Origin: Acheta domesticus
Taxonomy: Eukaryota; Arthropoda; Insecta; Orthoptera; Gryllidae
Direction of reading: 5' to 3'
DNA length: 64,000 bases
Assembly (NCBI GenBank): GCA_031308135.1
Contig: JAHLJT010003656.1
Location: 69,396,984-69,460,983, forward strand
Shown here: piece by piece, positions 34,180 to 44,060 of the stretch
Layout of the letters: each line of letters begins with the position of its first letter
Numbering within the stretch: position 1 is the stretch's first letter
Program-made: the position numbers and the translations under genes
Notes under the pieces: model-generated
The model's database searches: none
What the model saw: the letters and a program-made list of their open reading frames with translations, nothing else
Told to the model about the DNA's origin: nothing

Positions 34180-34720
34180 AATTGATTGATTGATTGATTC
34201 GTGATTCCGGGCACATCAACTACAGAGGTCATTAGTTCGGTAGTGTGGTGCGTGTTTTTTCCTCGGGAGGTGGCGGTGATCGTTTCCCCGCCGACGAGAA
34301 CCGGCGCCGACCTACCGAAGAATAGCGGGGTTTCCCCTCTATCAGGTATCTCCCACCAGCGGGGCACTGCCCCAGCCGGGACAAGATCTGAGCTCCCGAC
34401 TGGTCTCCCGGCATGTATAGTAGTATAGTGCATGTTAGTGTGTGCGTAAATGGTGAGGATAGGACAAGGAAGAGGACGGAAAGATCGCGCGCGGTTCGTG
34501 GCCCGTTTGTTAGGGTACTGCTCCGGCATTCGCCTGGTGTTGATCGAAAAAACACAGAAAGCTATCGATCAGAGCAGCCGACCGCTAGAATTCTCCTCCA
34601 GACAGCGACTGAATTCGACCTAGCTGACAAGCTAGTGTCGAAAATTCTGCGTAGGACCTCCCCGTCAGAGGGACTGCAGTGACATCAGTTGATGCACTGA
34701 GCCATCTCTCCCGGTGGGAG
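34180..34720 (-). repeat. tRNA-derived SINE, family B, full-length, minus strand
   Basis: The tail reads as (ATTG)n at 34181-34199 on the strand shown. The body blocks are the reverse complement of the 27.3-kb copy (TCTCCCACCAGCGGGGCACT; GATCGCGCGCGGTTCGTGGC; CAGACAGCGACTGAATTCGA). The head ends at TGCACTGAGCCATCTC near 34716. It forms an inverted pair with the next copy. Confidence 0.88.
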
Positions 34721-34723
34721 GAG

Positions 34724-35125
34724 AATTATAGCGGCCGGCTGCTTCTGTATTTTTCCATGCTTTCTCCGATCAACACCAAGGGAGTGCCGGAGAAGTACTC
34801 TAACAAACGAGCCACGGACCGTGCGTAGTCTTTCCTTTCTCTTCCTTGTTCTATCCCCAACCGTTACTTACACTAATATGCACTACACTGCCACACATGC
34901 CGGGAGATCTGTTGGGAGCTGTGAGTTTGTCCCGGCTGGAGCGGGGTCCCGCTAATGGGAGTTACCTGGTTGGGGAAAACATCGTTAGCCGACAGTAGAT
35001 CGGCGCAGGTTCTCGCCATCCATCGGGGAAGACTACCGCTTCCTTGTGAGGAAAAAAAAACTTGCACTTGCTTACGGGACCAATGACCTCAGCAGTTGAC
35101 GTGCCCGGAATCATTAACAATCAAC
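34724..35125 (+). repeat. SINE-B, head-truncated, plus strand
   Basis: Starts at GGAGAATTATAGCGGCCGGC and continues to the 3' end (TGACCTCAGCAGTTGACGTG, CCGGAATCATTAACAATCAA). The tRNA-like head is missing; the copy abuts the head of the inverted neighbour. Confidence 0.85.
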
Positions 35126-35477
35126 TGAAATGTATCAAGGGGGGAGTATTGCAACTATGAGTAACGAATAATTTGGATTCCATCTAAGCCTTTTTGGAAC
35201 ACAGTCCCCCTTTGATATCTGTGTAACTAATTTCCAATGCACGCAGAAATTTAAAGAAAATTATCCCAACAAACAATGAAAAGGTTTCGATTTTGTCTGA
35301 AAGATGGAAATATTTGAGTGTTTTTTTTTTCATCAATTCTCGTACTGCGCGTATCGACTGAATTCGCATCCTCAATGCGTCACAGTGCTTACAACGCAGC
35401 TGACGAAATGCGAAAGCATGGCTGTAAGGAAGACACCAGCAGCCATTAAATATATTCTTTTTGCGTGTAGCGTTATT

Positions 35478-35535
35478 CTGCTACCGCCGGGACTCGAACC
35501 CTAGTCCTCCTGGTCAGAGCCACATAATCCAGTAC
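35478..35535 (-). repeat. SINE-B head fragment (B box region)
   Basis: GCCGGGACTCGAACCCTAG then TCCTCCTGGTCAGAG match the SINE-B head in reverse. It is too short and lacks the cloverleaf of a true tRNA gene. Confidence 0.6.
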
Positions 35536-35589
35536 AAAGAAAATTTTCGAACTGTCACATGAGGTTTATGTAAAGTATTTTAAAAAGTA

Positions 35590-35745
35590 AAGTGTAGTAA
35601 TGATCGTCAGAACGGCACGACTAGATATTACTCTTGACGTATTTACCAAATTTCAGCTCAAAAATTTCTCATATGACAGAGTTGTAGATGAAAGATACTT
35701 ACACCCATTCATCCAGACAGAGAGTAATATCTCATCACCTGCACA
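35590..35745 (+). repeat. Dispersed repeat shared with 62.79-62.90 kb
   Basis: Blocks CGTCAGAACGGCAC, GTATTTACCAAATTT, AGCTCAAA and CATTCATCCAGACAGAG correspond to AGGGACGGCAC, CATACTTACCAAATTT, GCTCAAAGG and CATCCATCCAGACATAG near 62.79-62.90 kb. The family is unknown. Confidence 0.5.
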
Positions 35746-36002
35746 AATCTTAACATATAATACCACTAATACAGCTTAATACTTACGTATGTGCAATGTT
35801 ACACTTAAACAAGGATTTAACCGCCGAAAATTTTAGATGCGATTGTTGATGTGATTCTAATACTTTTTCTCCGTTGATTATTGTAAAAAATATGGGAGCT
35901 GCAGCTTAAATAATTTTGTTTACGCTGTTTCATGAACTCAAAATGTAAACAAATCGTACATTTTCTTCGTTAATGCTCCACCAATTTCGATACAATTTTG
36001 TA

Positions 36003-36719
36003 ACTAGTGATGTTAACATAGCACATACGTTCTCGCCAGTATTTACACGCTAAATTACGCGAAAATACTCAAATTTTCGAAAAATTGTACATGACCTTAT
36101 CTCAAAATATTGATTTAAGGAACAGATTTCATTAAAGACAAAATCTCTATCTTTATAATTGTAGTTGTAGTAAGACTCAGAAAAAAATTTGAACTTTTAC
36201 AATTTTAGAAAATTTTTAACTAAAATGAGACCTGCACCATTCTCTTAAACATTCACGTTGTCCAACAACAAAAGTTAATAAAAATGATGGAGGCATTTTG
36301 TTGAAAATTTTGAAAATGTCCCAGGGACTTCATGTAAAGTACCCCCCCCCCAGAATTGAAATATCAATTTCAAATTCAAGAGACTGCGACATCAGCCAGA
36401 TCGATTGGGAAATATCAATTTTGGAGAAAATCAGCTGTACGGTTTAGCTACTAGGGGTGTTCACAGTCGGACGGTTGGACGGAACGGACGGACATGCAGA
36501 CGTTTTGCCGTCATTCGATTTTTCGGTATCAAGGATCCACAAAACATGGACTCTGACTACACTACGTGTTAGAGGATTTTTTTGTTCATTTAGCAAATGG
36601 ATTTATCCACTTTTTCTTTATGCGAGCCCTGTAATAAAAGTTTTTTTTGCCGACAATTCGCCGTTTTTCGCGCAGCATTTCATAACTTTCTCTCTACTGC
36701 GTAAGCGCTAGCGAAAAAG
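36003..36719 (+). repeat. Hairpin-ended repeat family H, copy 5
   Basis: A possible reduced module edge (CTAGTGATGTTAACATAGCAC) lies at about 36005. The body holds diverged ~300-bp units, then GGACGGACATGCAGACG, GGTATCAAGGATCCACAAAA, CTACACTACGTGTTAGAGG and CGCGCAGCATTTCATAAC. The terminal hairpin runs from CTTTCTC through GCGTAAGCGC to GAAAAAG at 36719, with TAAA next. Confidence 0.7.
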
Positions 36720-37144
36720 TAAAGATATCTGCCGTTTAAATGCTTTTATTTATGCTGGTTCATGAACTCTGCTGGAACTCCACCAATTTCAATTGATGTA
36801 ATAATATCAAAAATGTATGCAGTACTATGGTACTCGTGGATAAGAAATTCATGACATTCATTGAGGCCTGCTCATGACCTCAATAATAAAGAGCAGTTAT
36901 TGTATCAGCAGTAGCCTCTATAGTTCTGTAAACCTTTCTATAATATTCTCATTTGGAAATTCAAAATTATCCCAAGAGCTTGAGGAGTGATGTTTTCGAG
37001 TCCAATGTATATATTATCAGAATTGGGTTCATTTAGTTGAAAAAAAAAGTGTCTACACGTGACATTTTGAATCTTTGTTTCAGCAATGGATGGCAGTGGA
37101 GCGAGACCACTTTTGCTAGGGAAATTAGTGGCGATGTGATGGGA

Positions 37145-37205
37145 AGTAGATGCGCACAAAATATGGATTCTGACTACACCTCGTGTAAGAGGAGTTTTTT
37201 GGTAG
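37145..37205 (+). repeat. Fragment of repeat family H body
   Basis: ATATGGATTCTGACTACACC then TCGTGTAAGAGGA correspond to the conserved ACATGG...CTACACCACGTGTTAGAGG block of full copies. Confidence 0.55.
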
Positions 37206-37760
37206 TGAGGATGTGATGGGAAGAAGATGAGTCTGAACCAATACTTTGAGTGGTCGTAGCGTTGTTCTACCTTATTGTATAAATTGAATAGGAACATTCC
37301 TCGCGTAATATGATTTTACGAGCACAAAGAGGTTTGCTAAGCTCACGCCTCAATATATCGAAGATCAGAATAGGCTTTGGGTTGGATTTGTTGATGTTGT
37401 GGTAGCGGACTATAGATTCGCTCAGCACAATTTCACGGCTTCAATGTGACAGTGAGTTCGATCTCGATCAAAATCGTTTGATTCTTTGAAAAAACAAAAA
37501 AATGTCAGTATTTCGTCTTTTACATCGGACGTTGCACGTAAACTTATAGTAGGTAATCTTAGTAAGGCACTACTTATTCAAAGATTGGTGTTGGCAAAAC
37601 CGATAAGAACTTAAACGTCTAAGTCTTTAGTTCTCCACTAGGTGGCATTGTGTGACCCCAGGCCAGCCACCTGTTACACGTAACATTTGTGATTTAGTAG
37701 TCCTACTCTTCTTGTTCTGCAAAAGAGCTCATCACATATTCGTACTCTGGAGCGTAGGGT

Positions 37761-38777
37761 CACAGTTTAGTATAACAGTTGCGAAGCTCCCTACAATTTT
37801 TTTCATCCGTGCGACCTCAGCGCTCCCAGTGGCGAGCAAGAGGCAGCACCAGTTCGTTTAGGTGCGGCATGTATATTTGCATGCTGTTTGCGCGTAGTTT
37901 ACTTGATGCTATGTGATAACGATACATTTTTTATGAAGTGAATTGAATCGATTGAATATTATTATTATCAGTTCTTAGCTCATTTGCCATTATTAAATTA
38001 TGACTGATCACATTTACGTCTTGCATACATTGATGCACGCCATTTCCTATCTATTTACGCTATAAATTGTAGCAACAATCGAAAGAATTCGCCAAATATA
38101 TCCTTTATAGGTTTTCTAAAGAGACAGAAAGGAAAGCGTTAACAAAATTGTTTGTGAATGTTATTATTTTAAACCGCATATGCCATAAGTTAATTCCAAC
38201 GTTTTCAATATGGTTTCGTGTATATTTTTTGTATTTTCGGCGCTTCAATCATGCTGAATGTTAAGAAAGATTATATATCAGCTAATAAATATTATTTAAA
38301 CCTTGATTTATACCATTTTATCATTTTAAATTTATTGTCATATTAAAATTATAATTATTTTTTAAATATTATTGTAACTTCTAGGTGTGGGATCCCCATC
38401 TCAATAAGTTTTTTTACACAGTTGTCCTTGATTCATACAGCAAGTGCTGAGATGATCTCTTATTTTGCTTCTGCGCAGTAAATGTAGATTTTATCATCTC
38501 CTTTTGACAGTAATAAATTTCTATTTTATGATAAACTTGGAATGAGCGTTTTGTTATGTATACACCACTAATTTTCAGATGTTGTCAACATGCCGTTGCG
38601 CTGTTTTAAAAGTGTTCTAAAACTTTCAGCATTAAAAATTATGAATTACTTGGTAGTACTTAAAGGCTTTAAGACAGATGCCTCTTGCTGACCACCAGGA
38701 GCGCTAGTGTCGCACGAGCAGTCAAATGGACGAATTCTCCTCCCATTAGAGCTTCGCAACTGTTATACTAAACTGTG
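37761..38777. mobile_element. Non-autonomous DNA transposon with 29-bp perfect TIRs and 7-bp target duplication
   Basis: The left end CACAGTTTAGTATAACAG... and the right end are perfect reverse complements for 29 bp. Similarity then resumes deeper (GTGCGAC...AGCGCTCC...AGCAAGAGGCA), giving arms of about 100 bp. GTAGGGT is duplicated exactly outside both ends (37754-37760 and 38778-38784). A 7-8 bp duplication with CA...TG termini fits P- or hAT-type transposons; which one cannot be settled here. The interior is AT-rich and non-coding, so it depends on a transposase elsewhere. Confidence 0.9.
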
Positions 38778-38932
38778 GTAGGGTGTTGATTTTTAGAAGG
38801 CGTAGCAGAAGAGCTGTCAGATATTTTACGGGCAACTAAAGCAGAACTATGAGAAATTCAGACATCAAAGCGACTAAAACCATTTTCGAAGCCGCAATGC
38901 GCTACAGCCTGATTGGCTCTCTTTATTTCTAT

Positions 38933-39109
38933 TTCCCCTATCAGGTCCCCCAGAAAAGCACCGCCCTCGCCGGGACAAACAAAGCTCCCTGCTCGTCTCC
39001 GACGTGTGTGGTAGTGTAGTCGTACGTGTGTATGTGTGTGCTTTTGGGGTGAGAGGATAGAACAACGAAGAGGAAGGAAAGATCGCGCGGGGTCCGTGAC
39101 CCGGTTTTA
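38933..39109 (-). repeat. SINE-B, 3' half, interrupted copy
   Basis: Reverse-oriented SINE-B from the TTTCCCCTATCAGG block through GGAAAGATCGCGCGGGGTCC to GTGACCCGG, where repeat H copy 6 begins. Its other half resumes at 39974. Confidence 0.85.
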
Positions 39110-39973
39110 CTTTCTCGCCCTTAAGAAGTAACTTCTTAAGAAGAGAAAGTTATGTAATCGTGCCTCAGAAAACAGCTAATTTTCGCAAGAAAAAACTCTT
39201 ATTGGGAGGCCCTGGTAATGAAAAGGTGGATAAATTCCGCTGATAAATATAGAAAAAATCCTGTAACACGTGATGTAACCAGAATCCATGTTTTGATGGC
39301 TCTTGACACCGAAAATCAATTGTCGGCAAAACGTCCGTCTGTCCGTCTGTCTGTGGACAATGCTAGTGACTAAACCGTTCAGCCGATTTTCTTCAAAATT
39401 GATATTCCCCAGTTCTGACTGGTGTCGCGGCCTCTGGAATTTGAAACTGATATTTTAATTTCGGGGGTACTTTACATGAAGCATCTCGAATATTTTCAAA
39501 ATTTTCAAAATATGGCTCCAAATTTTTTGATTAAATGTTGATGTTGAATAGTGCGAAGGTAGTTTCAGTGAGTGGTGCAGAACTAATTTCCGTTGAAATC
39601 CCCGATTTTTGGAAAATTGAAAAAAAGAAACAAAAGAAGAAATTAACTACAATATTGAAGATAGAGATTTTTGCTTCAGTACAATTGCTTGCGTCTATTG
39701 TACAAAACTAGCTCATTAAAAAAGGCCATGTACATTTTTTTGAGAAAACAAGTCGATTTTTCGTAATTTGCTTTTGAAATGTAAAACATTTTTTCTCAAA
39801 AACTGATCCAATTTTTTCTTTGAATTTTCTGCACTTATGTAACAAGAGACGGTAAGAAATGTGGTGCTAGTCCCGTTTTCGGGTATTATTAGTTTTTTTC
39901 GAAAATTACAATATTTCAATAACGTAGCTGTTTCCAATAACGCGTGAAATTATGTTATGTGTAGCACCATTAA
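39110..39973 (-). repeat. Hairpin-ended repeat family H, copy 6, inserted in SINE-B
   Basis: The hairpin end is nearly ideal: CTTTCTCGCCCTTAAGAAGT then AACTTCTTAAGAAGAGAAAG. The body follows in reverse (CGTCCGTCTGTCCGTCTG near 39332; unit remnants to about 39850). It closes with a short module bounded by GGTGCTA (about 39862) and TAGCACC (about 39962-39968). TTTA is duplicated at 39106-39109 and 39974-39977, and both flanks are the two halves of one SINE-B, so the ends are well fixed. Length is 864 bp and no protein is encoded. Confidence 0.9.
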
Positions 39974-40190
39974 TTTAAGGTATTGATCCAACATTCGTCT
40001 GGTGTTGATCAGAGAAATCATCGAAAACCACCCATCAGAACAGCCGGGCGATAGAATTCTCCTCCAGACAGCGACTGAAGTCGACCTACCTGTGTCGCTA
40101 GTGTCGAAAATCCTGCCCCGTTGGGACTCGATCTCTAGGGCTTCCTGGTCATAGTCACTACACAGACAGAAGCAATGGCTCTGAGCTAAA
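39974..40190 (-). repeat. SINE-B, 5' half, interrupted copy
   Basis: Continues the element that stops at 39109: GGTATTGATCC...CATTCGTCTGGTGTTGATC, CAGACAGCGACTGAAG and GGGACTCGATCTC (degraded B box). Confidence 0.85.
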
Positions 40191-40199
40191 CTCAGCCGG

Positions 40200-40625
40200 A
40201 GGATGGCAGGGAGTGGGGAGGAAGGGTGAGGTTGGGGAGGGGAGAGGGGAGGTAGGTACGTGCCGCATCGGAGTGACGCGCGCGTCCCAGTGGCCCACAC
40301 CGCACTTCAAAGAGACGCGCTGCGGTCGGTATCGTGCGGCGCGGCGCGGCGCGCTACGCGACCGTCCGACCGCCCGGCGGCCGTCTCGTTATTTCCAAAC
40401 AAATAGCGAGAGGTTTTTTATTGGTCCGCCGCCGCGCGCCGCCACCGTCGTCGCCGCCGCCGCGAAGCGCGTCCGTGCTCGTTCTGCGCCATGTATAGAA
40501 GATTGGTCGATCTCGTTCCCGGGCGCTGACTCACCCAGCGCGCGCAGCACAAGGGCTGCTCATTGATTTGCCCGGGGCCCTCGGGCGCAGTGGGCCCAAA
40601 CGGCGCCCACCCGGCTCTTCGTGAA
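40200..40625. other. CpG-rich islet next to SINE-B
   Basis: Starts with a purine-rich GGGAGG tract (40205-40255), then CpG-rich sequence including GCGGCGCGGCGCGGCGCG, and ends at the tail of the following minus-strand SINE-B. The ORFs of 79-117 codons here lack motifs. A promoter role is possible but unsupported. Confidence 0.6.
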
Positions 40626-41137
40626 TGACTGATTACGGGTGATTCCAGACGCGTCAACAGCTAAAGTCATTAGTCCCGTAAGTGTAGTGCATGGTTTTAA
40701 ACCGGGAGGTGGTGGTGTTCTTGCCCCGCTGGATGGCGATGTACCGTCGGCTAGCTGGGTTTTCCCCGACCAGATATCTCTCACCAGCGGGGCACCGCCT
40801 CAGCTTGGACAAGCTCTAAGCTCCCGACCGGTCTCCCGGCATGTGTAGTAGTGTAGTGCAGGTATATGTAAGTGTGTGTAAGGGGTAGGATAGGACAAGT
40901 AATAGGAAAGAAAGATCGCGCGTGGTCGGTCCCGTTTGGTAGGGTACTGCTCCGGCATTCGCCTGGTATTGTTAAGGGAAACCGTGGAAAAATTCAGAGC
41001 AGCTGGCCACTAGAATTCCCCTCCAGACAGCGACTGAACTCCACGTAGCTATCCAGCTAGTGTCGAAAATCCTGCCACCATCAGGACTCGAACCCCAGGA
41101 CCTCCTGGTCAGAGGCACTGCACAAAGGCTGAGATCC
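40625..41137 (-). repeat. tRNA-derived SINE, family B, minus strand
   Basis: Near full-length reverse copy: tail side GATTACGGGTGATTCCAGAC, middle GGTCTCCCGGCATGTGTAGT, B box as AGGACTCGAACCCC at about 41084-41097. The (ATTG)n tail has decayed. Confidence 0.88.
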
Positions 41138-41463
41138 GTTTGCGACGGCGGAGCGCGCTTTCGCCCCAGTGTGCGCCTGCGGGCGGCAGCCGCGTCGCGT
41201 CGTCCCGCCGCCCACCGCCGCCTACCGCCGCGCCGCCGTCGCCGCTCCATTGACTGGCGGCTTGCCGGAGCCGAAAATTGAGATCGGAACGCCCGGCTCC
41301 GCCGCTGCCGCAGCGTCGCCGGCGCCGGCGCCCGCGCCCGCACCCGAACGCGCTTTTTGCCGGCCCCGTGGAGAGAGACCGCTTCAGCGCGGTGCGGCCT
41401 TGCGCTGATGAGCATGCCTGCGCCCAGACGCCCCGGGTTGTGGTAAAGCGAGCTCCTGTTCTT
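41138..41463. other. CpG-rich islet between two diverging SINE-B heads
   Basis: About 325 bp very rich in CpG (GCGTCGTCCCGCCGCC; GCCGCGCCGCCGTCGCC; GCCGGCGCCGGCGCCCGCGC), placed exactly between the head of a minus SINE-B and the head of a plus SINE-B. ORFs up to 147 codons in several frames are composition artefacts. Confidence 0.65.
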
Positions 41464-41985
41464 GTGGACCGGGGGAGGTGGCTCAGGGCGTCAACTGATG
41501 TCATTGCACTCCCTCTGACCGGGATGTCCTAGGTTAGAGTCCCGACGGCGACAGGATTTTCGACACTAGCTTGTCAACTAGGTCGAATTCAGTCGCTGTC
41601 TGGAGGGGAATTCCAGCGGCCGGCTGCTCTGATCGGTATTTTTCCGTAGTTCACCGATCAACACCAGACGAATGCCGGAGCAGTATCCTAATGAACGGGC
41701 CATAGACCATGCGCGATCTTTCCTTCCTCTTCCTTGACCTATCCTCACCTCTTATACTAACATGCACTACACTATCACACATGCAGGGAGACCGGTCATG
41801 GTCTTAGAGCTTAGCGCTGGTGAGAGATACCTGCTTAGGGAAAACCCCGATAGCCGACGGTAGGTCGGCGCCGGATTTCGCCATCCAGCTGGGGAAGACC
41901 ACCACTACCTCCCGAAGACAAAATTTGGAGTACACTTATGGTACTAATAACCTCAGTAACTGACGCGGCCGGAATAACTAACAAT
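41464..41985 (+). repeat. tRNA-derived SINE, family B, plus strand
   Basis: The best-preserved A box of the window (GGTGGCTCAGGGCG at about 41469). A B-box variant, GGTTAGAGTCCC, lies at about 41533-41544. The remaining body blocks run to TGACGCGGCCGGAATAACTA. A deletion of the middle TTGTCCCAGCTGGGG block is visible near 41815. Confidence 0.88.
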
Positions 41986-43212
41986 CATTTTTTTATCGAC
42001 CTGAAAGAGTGCCGTACAGCCAGGAATGCGGCGTGAAATTAACCGAGAAAATTGGATACAGAACTGAAGTAACCGTAATAATATCATGATAGTTTTAATA
42101 TTTCTTACATCATTGAAATGTATGAAAAATATGATAATGTATGAAAAATATGTTAATGAGAATTCATGATCTAAGGACATTTGTGCAGGAGTACCTCAAC
42201 CGAGTGTTCTTGATCTTATTCTATATTGCTTATATTACGGCTAATGTTCCAATCTGGCTAATTCGCGAATTAGCTCGTTAATATTCACTTCATCAAAAAT
42301 GGATAAAGTCTGAAGCAGAGAACAGCTTTGAAACATTCATGGAACTTTAGCTGGATGGACTTGAGCGCAATCATTTACAAGTGGTGGAAAGGTTGCGTTA
42401 AGTACGTTATGGTGACAGGAATAGCGGATATTATGTGATAAACAGGAATAAGACTGTTAGTAGGAATTAATAAGGCTAAAGAGAAACAAGTGAAGTTTCG
42501 AGTTCCTCTGTGGAAGTCGTAAATTTCTATTTACGCGGTAACTGCTAATCTATTTACAATTCTCCCGGTTTTTCAAGATTTCTTAATTTTAATGTTGTTT
42601 CAGTTCCAGATACTACGTGACTACCACTGAAGGTCACGTTTAACTTAAGTGTGACTATTTGAATTGAATGGCAGAACAGTCTTGGTATACGTACAAAGCT
42701 CAGTCATAAAGTTTCAATTATAAAATGTCTCTGGTAATTCGTTAACTGCAATATATAGTGACTGTATATATAAACATAACAATTTATATGAAATTACATG
42801 AAAAGACATGAGATATAGTTGTTTACTGACATTTCAATACGATCAAATGGTAAATCTTTTACACCATCCAATCTATTTAAAAATCAAAGAATGTAAAAAC
42901 AGAATGAAGAGAAATCAAAATTTTATTTTCACAATATGATGATTTTAAAGTCATTATTTCTCGTTTTTGGATGAAGTATAGATTTCATAACATAATGTGT
43001 CTGAATAAATGTGTAATTTCACATAAATGTGACATAGAAAATATATAACTAGTCCACCTGAAAGAAAATGGTTGGGGGCCTTGACTCTCTGTCTCCTCAT
43101 TTCCGATCCACTGTGTATTTTCTTTCCTTCAACTTCTCAAAGACTTCCAATTTCTTGCATTATCACTTACTACCATTTTCTTAAAAAGAGTAGATCATCA
43201 GGTTATACCATC
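41986..43212. other. Intergenic, no gene recognised
   Basis: AT-rich sequence, short chance ORFs. Confidence 0.4.
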
Positions 43213-43790
43213 ACGATTGAATTACGATTGATTGATGAATTGACGGTGTTTCCAGGCGTGTCAACCTCTATGGTCATTCATCTCGAAAGTGTTGTGCATG
43301 TTTTTATCACGGGATGTGCCGGTAGTCTCCCCTCGCTGGTTGGTGAGATCCGGCGCCGACCTTCTCGTTGTCTTGTGGAGTTTCACCCAACCAGGTATCT
43401 CCCATTAGAGAGACACTGCTGCAGGCGGGACAAGCTCTAAGCCCCTGACTGGGCCTCTCGGTATTTGTGATAGTGTAGTGTGTGTACGTGTAAGTGTGAA
43501 TACGTAAGGGGTGAGGATATGCCAAAGAAGAGGAAGGAAAGATCGCGCGCGGTTCGTGGCCCATCGGTGAGGGTGCTGCTCGGGTATTTGCGCGGTGTTG
43601 ATAGGAGAAACCACAGAAAACTATCGAACAGGAGCCGACTCCTAGAATTCTCCTCCAGGCAGCAGCTGAATTTGACAGCTATCTAGCTGGTCTCGAAAAT
43701 CCTGCCACCGCCAGGACTCGAACCCTAGGACCCCCTGGTCAGAGTCACAGCGGTGTCTTCAGATGTCCTGAGCCACCAAAGGCGGTGCAG
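43213..43790 (-). repeat. tRNA-derived SINE, family B, minus strand
   Basis: The tail reads ATTGAATTACGATTGATTGA at 43217. The body is in reverse (CCAACCAGGTATCTCCCA; GGAAAGATCGCGCGCGGTTC; CAGGACTCGAACCCTAGG), and the head ends near CTGAGCCACC (43766-43776). The ORF at 43072-43440 runs into the repeat and is not supported as a gene. Confidence 0.88.
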
Positions 43791-43794
43791 AATG

Positions 43795-44060
43795 TCGAAG
43801 GAGAGGTCGTGAACACGACTTAAGGGGGTGGCTGTGTCCTCGGGATTCATCTGCCGCAACCTCCGGTCGCGTCCGGGTGTGGGTTGCGCCTGAAATGGAG
43901 TCCTCCCCCGCCCCCCGCCCTTCGCCGCGAGGCGGCTCGGCGCAGGTAGTTAACTCGGTGGCAGTGACCTGGGAAAAAGTTAACTAGGCCCCGTGAGATG
44001 AATAGGTCGAATCGCACCCACGGCCGGAGACGGCGCAGGGAGTCCAAATCGCGGAGAAGG
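43795..44060. other. GC-rich islet at the SINE-B head
   Basis: A moderately CpG-rich block beginning where the SINE head ends. No coding evidence. Confidence 0.5.

Noticed and set aside
33848..34555. ORFs of 83-175 codons including one with NQSINQ
   Set aside because: They span the CpG islet and SINE-B; NQSIN comes from the (ATTG)n SINE tail.
41060..41532. Cluster of 73-147 codon ORFs
   Set aside because: Composition-driven frames in a CpG islet between SINE copies, on both strands, without motifs.
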